This document shows positions 27,501 to 34,542 of a DNA stretch of 64,000 nucleotides, piece after piece (position 1 is the first letter of the stretch; every line of letters begins with the position of its first letter). The translations under genes were made by a program, and so were the position numbers. The stretch is from positions 1 to 64,000 of the forward strand of contig JAJCYW010000003.1 in the NCBI GenBank assembly GCA_029262675.1. The letters run 5' to 3'. A model generated the notes under the pieces. It was not told the origin of the DNA and did not search any database. It was given only the letters and a program-made list of their open reading frames with translations. Origin of the DNA: Chloroflexota bacterium (GTDB lineage Bacteria; Chloroflexota; Dehalococcoidia; DSTF01; RBG-16-68-14).

Positions 27501-27669
27501 GGGCGTACTCTACGTTCGGTTCGATGTCGCGTGTGCCATTGCCACGAACTGAGTTCATCAGCCAGGGTAACTGCGTCGCGGCGACCGCACCGCCTCCGAG
27601 CAGAGCCGATGTCTTGAAGAACTGGCGACGGTTCAGAGGTGTCCCGAGGTACTCTTCCTTCTCACTCAT
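24523..27669 (-). CDS. molybdopterin oxidoreductase catalytic subunit (TtrA/PsrA-like)
   Basis: This is the catalytic subunit of a complex-iron-sulfur molybdoenzyme, exported by Tat (LNRRQFFKTSALLGGG). Near residue 71 the cluster motif CLNCHTAC...KLCPKGQ binds a 4Fe-4S. TSICEQSHH (about 265) is in the position of the Mo ligand, favouring Cys. Molybdopterin-binding stretches such as FGASPLEAGFGPT, VDPRLSKAAAKAWRWIPAKPG, GNVDHKGGMM and the C-terminal SWHFGHWAYGAND follow. With 1048 residues and a PsrC-type partner it resembles tetrathionate, thiosulfate or polysulfide reductases. The start overlaps the NrfD stop (ATGA). The substrate (tetrathionate, arsenate, another sulfur compound) is not decided by sequence. 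Confidence 0.88.
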   Translation of the reverse strand: MSEKEEYLGTPLNRRQFFKTSALLGGGAVAATQLPWLMNSVRGNGTRDIEPNVEYALARAENTIYSVCLNCHTACSMQAKIQDGVLVKLNGNPYSPMNLLPHIPEDTPLAEAATIDGKLCPKGQASIQTLYDPYRLRKVLKRVGPRGGGKWQTIDFDSAIDEIVNGGNLFGEGEVDGLDAIFGLRDPDVAKEMADDVKAIEGDDMTVAAFKSKHSANLDLLIDPDHPDLGPKNNQFVYLAGRAEHGRKELDKRFTNDSFGSINRFDHTSICEQSHHIAYKQMNSAGKTHLKPDVLNSEFVIYFGASPLEAGFGPTAMVEKMTKGLVERNFKYAVVDPRLSKAAAKAWRWIPAKPGMDAAIALGMIRWIIENERHDSAFLENPNKDAASEDGETNSTDATHLVRTDEMVLLTPEDAGLDVPPVAEGEDEEPQFVVMTEAGFSLHSQAEAGQLEVSTNVNGIPVKSVFTLLRERAQAKTLEEYADLAGISVADVVALADELTSHGKKAAVEFYRGPVQHTNGYYNAQALITLNLLIGNVDHKGGMMKGGGHWHEDGSKDGQPYPLKGIHPAKLTKFGVPINREGKKYDKSTLFDRDGGFPAQRPWYPLTSNVYQEVIPAAGAAYPYPIKAMWIHMGTPVFASPAGHAQIEILKDVTKIPLLITDDVIVAETSMYCDYIFPDLTYLERWATPHTTPDVTTEVSKIRQPTVAPIPDEVVVDGEPMPICMESIMIAIGKKTGLPGFGNGGFGDGGNFNRPEDYYMKLAANLAFGDKEDGSQTLPAASEEEFAIFRAARAHLPPSVFDEAKLKEAVGEELWPSVVYMLNRGGRFEAIEKAYEGDMVGHAIKAEWHLFVEKAAKIKDSVTGENWDGLPRVEPIRHSNGTEYTGVGDFTLITFKEISGGHSRTISNYWTNIALQDEGENFVLVNKAYAEGLGIDDGDKVKLVCATNPDGVWPVGNGDDREMVGKVKCIQGMRPGVAAVSWHFGHWAYGANDVEIDGETIKGEERRAKGICANAANDLDEAMQTTCLTDPIGGSSSHFDTKVRLVKV

Positions 27670-28895
27670 GACAACACCTCCCTCGGCTCGCTGACAAGTG
27701 GCAGGAGCCGGTAGCCCACATAGAAAACCCCCACAACGACGGCGCTAACAAGTATCGCCACCAACCATTCGGTGGCGGTGGGGAAGTACTCCAGCCCCAG
27801 CCTGGACTCTGCGAACGCTTCGGGAAGCCCCTCTAGCTGAGGCGCGACGAATGTCGGCAGCACGGCGTTGATCCGCACCATGACGAACCCGAAGATGACC
27901 ATGAGTGAGGCGCTTCCGATCCAGCGGGGCTGGTCGGATAGGCGGGGGTGAAGGAACACGACAAACGGGATCACCATGCCGATGAAGATCTGCAGCAGCC
28001 AGAACGACCACGAGTAGGGGCCGGTGATTACCGCCTCAACCGCCTCGGTTAGCCTGGGTACTCCTCCATAGAGGCTGACGAAGAAGTCGAAGAAGATGAA
28101 CAAGGCCTCAAAGGCCACGCCCGCCAGGGCTAGGCGCCCGGCAATCACCGCAACGCTTCGCATTTCCTCATCCCGACGGGCAAGGAACGCCGCCGCGACG
28201 AATGCCAGGACGGCGGCGCCTGATGCCAATGCCGTCGCCAGGAAGTGGAGAGGGTAGAGACCCACCTGGTAGAAGAGTTGTGAAGCGGGGCTGCCAACGA
28301 GGAAGCCCACACCGGAGCTTAGTCCCACAGCCACCGGAATCCCGAGGTAGCCCAGATTGCGGCGCACCGCCAGCACTCGCTCTTCGTCCGCCGGCGTGGC
28401 CAGCCGGCCGCGCGCGCGCTGGCGATCGGACCAGAACTCCCACGCGAGCTGTGTGGCCTGGAGGAGCATGAAGCTCAGGTAGATCCAGGCCATCACGTTC
28501 ATGGGCGAACTGAAGTTGGGCCTGACATAGAACTCCCACAAGCGCTCGGGACGACCCATGTCGAGCCAGATGAGGGTCATGCCGCCGCCAGCAAAGATCA
28601 ATGACAGGAAGATGTTCAGTTTCAAGATGCGCTCGAACGGGCGCCAATTGTACACGGTGCCCAGCGTGGAAGCCAGATGCATCCCGGCCGCGGTCTCAAC
28701 GAAGAAGATGTAGAGCGCTACCCAGAGACCCCAAGGTATGTACGCGCTCGTGCCGGTGGCCTTGTGGCCATCCGACAGGAGTTGGGATAGGCCGAACAAC
28801 CCGGCCGCGAGCACCACCAGCCATAGAAGCGCGAGCGGGACGACGCGCTCCCGGGGTCGCAGCAGTTTGTCGACTGTTGATTGCCGCTGTGCCAT
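27666..28895 (-). CDS. NrfD/PsrC-family membrane subunit
   Basis: This polytopic quinone-interacting membrane anchor has 409 residues and about nine to ten hydrophobic segments. The motifs YIPWGLWVALYIFFVETAAGMH and LDMGRPERLWEF are typical of NrfD/PsrC/TtrC proteins. It lacks cofactor ligands itself and passes electrons between the quinone pool and the FeS subunit. The gene sits between the FeS subunit (12 bases upstream) and the catalytic subunit (4-base overlap), giving a B-C-A order. Confidence 0.9.
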   Translation of the reverse strand: MAQRQSTVDKLLRPRERVVPLALLWLVVLAAGLFGLSQLLSDGHKATGTSAYIPWGLWVALYIFFVETAAGMHLASTLGTVYNWRPFERILKLNIFLSLIFAGGGMTLIWLDMGRPERLWEFYVRPNFSSPMNVMAWIYLSFMLLQATQLAWEFWSDRQRARGRLATPADEERVLAVRRNLGYLGIPVAVGLSSGVGFLVGSPASQLFYQVGLYPLHFLATALASGAAVLAFVAAAFLARRDEEMRSVAVIAGRLALAGVAFEALFIFFDFFVSLYGGVPRLTEAVEAVITGPYSWSFWLLQIFIGMVIPFVVFLHPRLSDQPRWIGSASLMVIFGFVMVRINAVLPTFVAPQLEGLPEAFAESRLGLEYFPTATEWLVAILVSAVVVGVFYVGYRLLPLVSEPREVLS

Positions 28896-28907
28896 CGCTG
28901 CTTCCTC

Positions 28908-29954
28908 CTACGTTAGGTAGTAGACCTTGGGATCGGTGCCCAGGTCTTCCTTGAGCCGCGTCGTGCCCCGTCGGCCGTATTTCAACTTATTGATCAGGCT
29001 GTCCGGGTCGTTGTCGTCACCGAAATAGGTCGCGCCGCCGATGCAGGTTGTTACGCAGGCCGGCAACATGCCCGCGTTGAGGCGGTGAATGCAAAACTGG
29101 CACTTGCGGATCACACCCTCCAGGGCGCCTTCGTTCCAGTTCTTGCCGTACTCTGGGGCCGGCATCTCCTCGTAAGGCTGCGTGTCCCCCGGCGTGTCGT
29201 TCGTGTAGCCCTCACCGAAATCGAAGTAGCGGGCGCTGTACGGGCAGGCCACTGCGCAGTACCGGCAGCCCACGCACACGTCGTAGTCGACGACGACGAT
29301 GCCATCATCTCGCTTCCATGTAGCGCCCACCGGGCAGACGGGAACGCACGGAGGGTTGTCGCACTGCATGCAAGGGCGCGGGAGCCACCGCCTCGTGACG
29401 TTGGGGTACTCTCCTAATTCCTCCTCGATGACGGGCCTGTACACCACTCCCGGCGGTAGACGATTCTCCGCTTTGCAGGCGACGGTACACGCCGAGCAGC
29501 CGACGCACTTCTGCAGGTCAATGAGCATGTTCCACTTGCGTTCACTCATGGGCTTGGCCATAGACCGCTTGAGTTCGTCCTGCATTCGGACGAGATCGGA
29601 CGTCTCAGGCCTGACATCCGCCGCGTCTTCCTGCGGCGCGGGGGCCGGATTCGCTACGAGAGGCACGTCCGACGGCCGTACCGGCGCCTCGACCGTATCG
29701 ACGATCGCGGCGGCACCCCGCTCGGCGCGGCCTTCCGCGAGGAATTGCTTGCGCCACAACTTAGGATCTCCGGGGTAGGAGGTACTCTCCTCCGCCGCGC
29801 CTGCCACGCTTCGACCCAGGCCGACCCACGCGCCAACGACCGCAGGGACGCCAAGGATCAGGCCTTTGAGCACCTTCCGGCGGCTCTTGCGAGGCACTTC
29901 CTCAGTGTCTCCCTGCGGGGATGACACGTGGGAAGACTGAGTTCGAAGGCTCAT
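28908..29954 (-). CDS. 4Fe-4S ferredoxin-type electron-transfer subunit (TtrB/PsrB-like)
   Basis: This Tat-exported FeS subunit ([14 protein letters not shown] leader) carries four cysteine clusters for 4Fe-4S centres: [35 protein letters not shown] and CQFC with two later cysteines. It is longer than most relatives because of a ~100-residue Pro/Ala-rich segment between the leader and [11 protein letters not shown]. The start at 29954 (MSLRTQ) is preferred to the ATG five codons upstream. It is first in the operon. An array of TATGCC-type boxes lies upstream. Confidence 0.88.
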   Translation of the reverse strand: MSLRTQSSHVSSPQGDTEEVPRKSRRKVLKGLILGVPAVVGAWVGLGRSVAGAAEESTSYPGDPKLWRKQFLAEGRAERGAAAIVDTVEAPVRPSDVPLVANPAPAPQEDAADVRPETSDLVRMQDELKRSMAKPMSERKWNMLIDLQKCVGCSACTVACKAENRLPPGVVYRPVIEEELGEYPNVTRRWLPRPCMQCDNPPCVPVCPVGATWKRDDGIVVVDYDVCVGCRYCAVACPYSARYFDFGEGYTNDTPGDTQPYEEMPAPEYGKNWNEGALEGVIRKCQFCIHRLNAGMLPACVTTCIGGATYFGDDNDPDSLINKLKYGRRGTTRLKEDLGTDPKVYYLT

Positions 29955-30029
29955 GATTCTGCCCCCCATTCTCCGTTCACTCGCGCTGTTTATAGGCTAT
30001 GTGATGCTTTGCACCAGCCCAATTACCTT

Positions 30030-30089
30030 CCGGCATATTCTTCCGGCATATTCTTCGAACATCGTCGGGTATGTATTCCCGGGCATACG
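30030..30089. promoter_or_regulatory. iterated boxes upstream of the molybdoenzyme operon
   Basis: CCGGCATATTCTT occurs twice in direct tandem (30030-30042 and 30043-30055). It is followed by CGGGTATG (30066-30073) and CCGGGCATACG (30079-30089), which form an inverted pair of the same CATA/CCGG-type box. They lie 75-135 bases upstream of the operon start, with a TATAAA-like element (minus strand) between. An activator binding array is a reasonable inference. Confidence 0.45.
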
Positions 30090-30145
30090 GCGTTCACCCA
30101 GGATGGTGCACGTCCCGAGACAACGGCGATCCTTCGCGGTGACCC

Positions 30146-30312
30146 TGTCGGAGGGCGAAACTAATCGGTATCTGTGCGGTGAGCTCGCTGGGCTGATTTT
30201 GGCCAGCATCTGGCCTATAGCTGAACCATCTTCCCCGGAGGCAAGTGGCTCGCCGCAGTCCGTTTACTGGCCTTGAACGGCGTGCTTAAGAAGCAGATGG
30301 TCTCGGTTTCTG
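30146..30312 (+). repeat. IS-end repeat, copy 2 (inverted relative to copy 1)
   Basis: It reads TGTCGGAGGGCGAAACT at the start, then GGCCAGCATCTGGCC, CCGGAGGCAAGTGGC and AGAAGCAGATGGTC. Over ~120 bases it is almost identical to the complement of 24299-24420. The terminal ~35 bases are more diverged than the interior. With copy 1 it brackets the FeS-NrfD-molybdopterin operon. Confidence 0.7.
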
Positions 30313-30324
30313 GTACGTAAGAGG

Positions 30325-30418
30325 CCGCCGAAATGGCGGCCCCTTCCATTAGATGTTGAGGTTGGAGCGGGAGACGAGAGTCGAACTCGCGACCCTCTGC
30401 TTGGGAAGCATTGGGTGG
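30325..30418 (-). other. att site C: terminator hairpin plus tRNA-Gly(CCC) 3' fragment
   Basis: The GGCCGCC/GGCGGCC hairpin (30325-30340) and ATGTTG spacer are followed, at 30363-30418, by the same tRNA-Gly 3' fragment as site B (minus strand, TTCCCAA anticodon loop, CCA encoded). The T loop reads TTCGACT on the minus strand, a change that a working tRNA would not tolerate well. It is a direct repeat of site B, 22.1 kb apart. Confidence 0.7.
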
Positions 30419-30655
30419 ACTGGCGGATCCGCAACACATTGCAACTTTCTGGCCGCCAAATCGGTCTCAAGTTCATGGTCCAATGCGACCGATGCTCGGT
30501 CGCATTGGCGAGTTCAAAGTGAGTCCAAACTGATACCAGATTCATGCCTTCTTCTTGGTATCAGTCGGGAGGCATTACGCGCCGTCTGACGGCGGGTCAC
30601 CTGGACTCTAGCCTTGACGCTCACGTCTGCGTCGGAGGTGGTAGCCGGTGGCAAG

Positions 30656-30940
30656 TCAGAGGTCGCACTCCTCAAGAGCTTCGTATTGCGCCCGCACTTC
30701 CTCCTCGCTAATGCCGAGCTCCTGCGCCAAGCGACGCAGTTCGGCCGCCAGCCCCCCGCGCTGGATCCGCTCTCCGATCTCCTGGGCTTCACGCAGCACC
30801 TCGTCGATTCCGATGCCTTGCTCCTCAGCGATGCGCTCCGCCGCGATCAGAGCGGCACGCTCTTGCTCGCTGACCTCCAGCCGCCGGAGGTCAGCGTCAG
30901 AGATCCCCATGAGTTTCGTGGCGTAGATCCGTCTGATCAT
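30656..30940 (-). CDS. small helical protein, function unknown
   Basis: It encodes 94 residues from MIRRIYATKLMGISDADL, rich in Glu, Arg, Leu and Ala, with a predicted all-helical or coiled-coil character (QERAALIAAERIAEEQGI, LAAELRRLAQELGISEEEV). The start lies four bases after the stop of the ParB-methyltransferase gene, so it is probably translated from the same message. I do not recognise a family. It belongs to the phage-like module by position. Confidence 0.6.
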   Translation of the reverse strand: MIRRIYATKLMGISDADLRRLEVSEQERAALIAAERIAEEQGIGIDEVLREAQEIGERIQRGGLAAELRRLAQELGISEEEVRAQYEALEECDL

Positions 30941-30944
30941 CGAG

Positions 30945-32216
30945 CTATCCCTCCTCCAGTTCGGGTGCGCGGCCGGTGTACTGCTTCCAGCGTTCGAGCG
31001 CCACCTGGACGAAGGCTGGCTCCAGCTCGAGCGCGTAACACGTGCGGCCCTGGCGTTCGGCCGCGATAATCGTCGTCCCTGAGCCCGCGAACAGGTCGAG
31101 GACGATGGCACCGGCGGACGAAGAGTTGGCAATGGCCCGTTCGATCAGGCCGACCGGTTTCATCGTGGGATGCAATTCAGACGCCGAGGGTTTGGGAAAC
31201 TGCCAGACGTCACCTTGGTCGCGGTCACCGCACCAATGGTGCTTCGTTCCGGTCCGCCACCCATACCAGATCGGCTCATATTGGCGCTGGTAGTCGGCCC
31301 TCCCGAGCGTGAACTGATCCTTCATCCAGATGATCGTGTCGGACCAGTGCCCGCCTGCCTCGGCCAGGAGGCGGCAGACGAGCGGCCACTCCAGTGACGA
31401 CATGAAGACGTACGCCGCGCCGTCGACGTGAGCAAACAGGAGCTTCGACCAGGCCTGGACGAATGACTCCCACTCGGCCGGCTGGAGGGAGTCATTCGCG
31501 ATCGTCCGGCGGTTGCCTTGCCCTGCGCCGCCGTGCCGTCCGTAGTTGACGTTGTATGGCGGGTCCGTGACCGCGATGGCTGCGCGCTGTCCCTGCAAGA
31601 GGCCTTCAACATCCGCCGTCACCGTGGCGTCTCCGCAGCGAAGGCGATGGCGACCGAGGCGCCACGTCTGTCCACGAGCGACGTACAACTGGTCTTGGCC
31701 CGGGCTCGCCGGCGCTTCATCGGGGTCAGCGGCAGGCTCAGTCTTCTTCCCCAGCCCGGCGACCAGGTGCTCGAGATCGGCGAGTGAGAAGCCGACGGCG
31801 TCCAGTCCACTCGCCGATCCGGCGAGTTGCTCCAGCAGGGCGGCGAGCCGTGTTTCGTCCCAGCCGCCGAGTTCGCCGACCCGGTTTGCCGTCACCAAGT
31901 AGGCGCGGGCATCATCTTCAGTGAGCTCCATCCCATGGATTACTGGGAGAAGCCAGTGGCCGCTCTCATCAACATGGATGCCTGGTGGTGGCGGCGCACC
32001 TCGCGCCCGCTGCAGCAAGAGTAGCTCGACCCGACCGTGGCCTGCGAGGAGGCGGTCATCGCTGTCGTTGATCAGGACGGGCTCGGCGAAACCGAATCGC
32101 TCAACGCTGGCATCGAGTGCGATCAAGTCGTGGCGTTTCGGGTTGTCCGGATGAACCCGCAGCGCGAGGTCATCGAGGTCGTCGTAGGTCAGGCGCAGTT
32201 GACGCTGGGACAGCAC
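30945..32216 (-). CDS. ParB-like/N6-adenine DNA methyltransferase fusion
   Basis: This phage-type protein has an N-terminal ParB/Srx-like domain (HPDNPKRHDLIALDASVERFGFAEPVLIND, GHGRVELL) joined to a beta-class amino-methyltransferase. TDPPYNVNY (motif IV, catalytic) comes before LDLFAGSGTTIIAAE (motif I, SAM binding), the order expected for the beta class, with HPTMKP between. Such proteins are common in prophages, where they methylate phage DNA. No cognate nuclease is adjacent. It overlaps no neighbour but is tightly packed in the minus-strand module 30.6-33.0 kb. Confidence 0.88.
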   Translation of the reverse strand: MLSQRQLRLTYDDLDDLALRVHPDNPKRHDLIALDASVERFGFAEPVLINDSDDRLLAGHGRVELLLLQRARGAPPPPGIHVDESGHWLLPVIHGMELTEDDARAYLVTANRVGELGGWDETRLAALLEQLAGSASGLDAVGFSLADLEHLVAGLGKKTEPAADPDEAPASPGQDQLYVARGQTWRLGRHRLRCGDATVTADVEGLLQGQRAAIAVTDPPYNVNYGRHGGAGQGNRRTIANDSLQPAEWESFVQAWSKLLFAHVDGAAYVFMSSLEWPLVCRLLAEAGGHWSDTIIWMKDQFTLGRADYQRQYEPIWYGWRTGTKHHWCGDRDQGDVWQFPKPSASELHPTMKPVGLIERAIANSSSAGAIVLDLFAGSGTTIIAAERQGRTCYALELEPAFVQVALERWKQYTGRAPELEEG

Positions 32217-32220
32217 GGAA

Positions 32221-32808
32221 TTAGTCTCCCTTCTCGGCTACTTTTGCCAACCGCGCGTCGACCAAGCGGTCGATGCGCAGGGCGAAGCGTTGGCTACGGA
32301 CATCCGGATCAGGTTCCTGGTTGATTTCGGTGAAGATCTGCATGACGCTAATGACGACGTCGTTCCAGATCTCGGTAGCGATCTCCCGCCGGTCTGAGGA
32401 GGCCCCGACGGCCCTACGCTCGGCTCTGAGTCCTAGTTCAACGAGCCGGGCGATGTCGGCCGCCTTCAGGTCTCCCAGCCGAGTTTCACTGGCAAGCAGT
32501 CGCTGGAGGGCCGAGCCGCCGGCGCCCTGCAACGCGCGGGCAAGTTGCGTATGGCGCTCGTTCATAGCGAGCACGTCCTCGACGCCACACTGGCTCTGTT
32601 GCTGGCGGACCTCAGCGTCTAGGTCGGCGATGCGTTCTTGCCACCGGTACTTTTTCGAGTGACGCTTGATCGTGGCGAGGCTGATGCTCACGCCCATGGT
32701 CTTCAGATCGGCGTGGAGCCCCTTGAGGCTGCGATCCGGCCTGCGCTGGTAGTAAACAAAGAAGAGTAGCTCCGCCCTTTCCCTTGCCGGATCAGCACGC
32801 CGACTCAT
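32221..32808 (-). CDS. HTH protein resembling phage terminase small subunit
   Basis: It encodes 195 residues. The N-terminal half contains a helix-turn-helix-like region (LKGLHADLKTMGVSISLATIKRHSKKYRWQERIADLD), a layout seen in small terminases and phage HTH proteins. The C-terminal half is helical and ends in a short charged tail. No large terminase, portal or capsid gene follows in this window, so the packaging role is speculative. The start overlaps (ATGA) a short upstream ORF. Confidence 0.5.
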   Translation of the reverse strand: MSRRADPARERAELLFFVYYQRRPDRSLKGLHADLKTMGVSISLATIKRHSKKYRWQERIADLDAEVRQQQSQCGVEDVLAMNERHTQLARALQGAGGSALQRLLASETRLGDLKAADIARLVELGLRAERRAVGASSDRREIATEIWNDVVISVMQIFTEINQEPDPDVRSQRFALRIDRLVDARLAKVAEKGD

Positions 32809-32990
32809 TCCGGCGCCTTCAGTTCATGGGTGACCAGAGCAACGATCGTTGACTGCCGGTCAGCGGGCGGGGGGCCGCTGACGTCGATCGCAAGGTGGTG
32901 CGGAGTCAGCGGAGGTCTGCCAGGAAGGAGTTCTTCGACCCCGTAGGGCAGCAGGTGGGGAGGTGGTTGAGGATTGTGGCGGGTAAACAA
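32805..32990 (-). CDS. short ORF, unknown
   Basis: It encodes 61 residues from a TTG start, Pro-rich at the N-terminus, ending TIVALVTHELKAPE. It is kept because its stop overlaps the ATG of the following gene by four bases, typical of translational coupling in this module. There is no family resemblance, and it may be the remnant of a longer gene. Confidence 0.35.
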   Translation of the reverse strand: MFTRHNPQPPPHLLPYGVEELLPGRPPLTPHHLAIDVSGPPPADRQSTIVALVTHELKAPE

Positions 32991-33158
32991 AGGGCCGTAC
33001 TCCTATCTGGAGACGGCCTTGCCAGTTCCCGTTGGCTTCGCCTGGGCTTCAGGCACGCTGGCTCTGAAGCCTCTCTTCTCTACCATGTAACGCTAACACC
33101 GCACGCGCCCGCGCGTCAAGCTGGACACGTCAGAAGGTGCCCAAGGATGACTAACTTA

Positions 33159-34121
33159 TCAATCGTACGAGATCGTACTCACCGGCTGATCGGCCGCTTC
33201 CAGCCTTTCGCCAGGCGAGAAGGCCGCGTGTCGGCGCGCGGCCTTCTCAGAGTTGTAGGTGGCCGAGTAGCGGCGAACCATGTCCGGGGATGCGTGTCCG
33301 AGCAGGTATTGGACGTCGAGCTCTCGCGCATCTTGTTCGATAGCCCACGTTGCGAACGTATGCCTGAAACGGTGCGCATGCACTTTCGGGATGCCAGTTC
33401 GCTTCCCCAGCCGACGAAGCATCTGTTTTAGCCCATTGGGCTGGAGAGCTACACCTGGATGGATCCATCGGTCGTGAGCCGACCAGAAGAGGGCCCCCTC
33501 TCCTGGCGCTCTGACCGCCAAATAGGCGTGAAGCGCCTGTGCACACCTATCTGCGAAGGAAACGATCCGTTGCTTGCCGCCTTTCGTGTGCAGGACGCGA
33601 ATGCGCCGTTCGGACAGATCTAAGTCCGCCAACGCAAGCCGAACCAACTCGGAGCATCGGACGCCCGTGTCAAGGAGGATCATGATCATCGCTCTGTCTC
33701 TGAGGCCGACTTGCGTCGTCAGGTCGCAGGCTGAGAGGAGCTCGACCACCTCCTCGCGAGAGAACGGCTGAACGATCTTCTGAGGCACCCTCACATTACG
33801 AAGAGACGCGAACGGCGTGCTGTCCAGATAGTTGGCAAAGACGAGCCAGTTGAAGAAGCAGCGCACCTCGCGGAAGTAACGATGACGCGTGGCAGGGGAG
33901 TGGTGCGTGTACCGTCCTAAGTACGTGTAGAGGTGGGAAGGCTCGATGTGGCCGACGTCCTCAGGAAATCCTTCCTTGCGGCTGACTGCGAGGAAACTGT
34001 GCAGGGTCCATCCGTAGGCGGCTACAGTCTTGGGTGACCGCCCCTCGACCTTGCAGCGGAGCAAGTAGAGCTCGATGAGCTGCTCGAGGCTGTGCTCGGC
34101 GAGCTTAGATAGAGGTGGCAT
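33159..34121 (-). CDS. tyrosine recombinase/integrase
   Basis: This intact XerC/D-like site-specific recombinase of 320 residues has the N-terminal SAM-like domain (GRSPKTVAAYGWTLHSFL) and a catalytic domain with Arg in TGVRCSELVRL (about 155), HAHRFRHTFAT (about 245), LLGHAS (about 272) and nucleophile Tyr in RRYSATY (about 283). It is closely related along its length to the frameshifted copy at 8472-9414. It presumably acts on the tRNA-Gly-type att sites. Its start overlaps the end of the RAMA/DUF2924-like ORF by 17 bases, suggesting translational coupling. Confidence 0.92.
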   Translation of the reverse strand: MPPLSKLAEHSLEQLIELYLLRCKVEGRSPKTVAAYGWTLHSFLAVSRKEGFPEDVGHIEPSHLYTYLGRYTHHSPATRHRYFREVRCFFNWLVFANYLDSTPFASLRNVRVPQKIVQPFSREEVVELLSACDLTTQVGLRDRAMIMILLDTGVRCSELVRLALADLDLSERRIRVLHTKGGKQRIVSFADRCAQALHAYLAVRAPGEGALFWSAHDRWIHPGVALQPNGLKQMLRRLGKRTGIPKVHAHRFRHTFATWAIEQDARELDVQYLLGHASPDMVRRYSATYNSEKAARRHAAFSPGERLEAADQPVSTISYD

Positions 34122-34380
34122 GTCCCGAAGTTTTTGGGGCGTTGTCGATGAGGTGCCAGAACAGCCAACCGTTGACGGGGTAGCCCGTGATCGCCGTTCC
34201 TGCAGCGCTGAGCGAGAGGTAGGCGCGCCCGTTGGTAAGCACGCCTCTGCCCGAGGTGAACGCGGGTGTTTCTACGATGACGGCCGAACGAGGTCGTCCT
34301 CTGTGGAAGGCCTTCAGAGCGGTTCCGACCGGCGGTAGTGGCCGGGCTCTTCCCCCGCTTACCCGATTGGCTTTTTCCAT
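34105..34380 (-). CDS. RAMA/DUF2924-like small protein coupled to integrase
   Basis: It encodes 91 residues starting MEKANRVSGG, with GGAGGT nine bases upstream. The second half reads RGVLTNGRAYLSLSAAGTAI followed by TGYPVNGWLFWHLID. The Y-x-SLS-x-A-x-x-I-TG-x3-NG-x-x-FW pattern is that of RAMA (modified-DNA reader in restriction systems) or DUF2924 (often beside recombinases). The gene ends 17 bases inside the integrase ORF. A role in recognising target or modified DNA for integration is an inference. The domain call rests on motif resemblance only. Confidence 0.6.
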   Translation of the reverse strand: MEKANRVSGGRARPLPPVGTALKAFHRGRPRSAVIVETPAFTSGRGVLTNGRAYLSLSAAGTAITGYPVNGWLFWHLIDNAPKTSGHATSI

Positions 34381-34542
34381 GTAAGTTGTACCTCCATCTG
34401 CTGCGGGTTTACACGTTCATTCATCGCTCTGTATCGGAGATAATGCAAGCCCATGCACTCGGCATAACGGCCTCGGCGAACGTAGGACGATGTAGCTACA
34501 GCTTCTCCACTGAAGGAGATGACCATCTGGTAGAATCTATTG

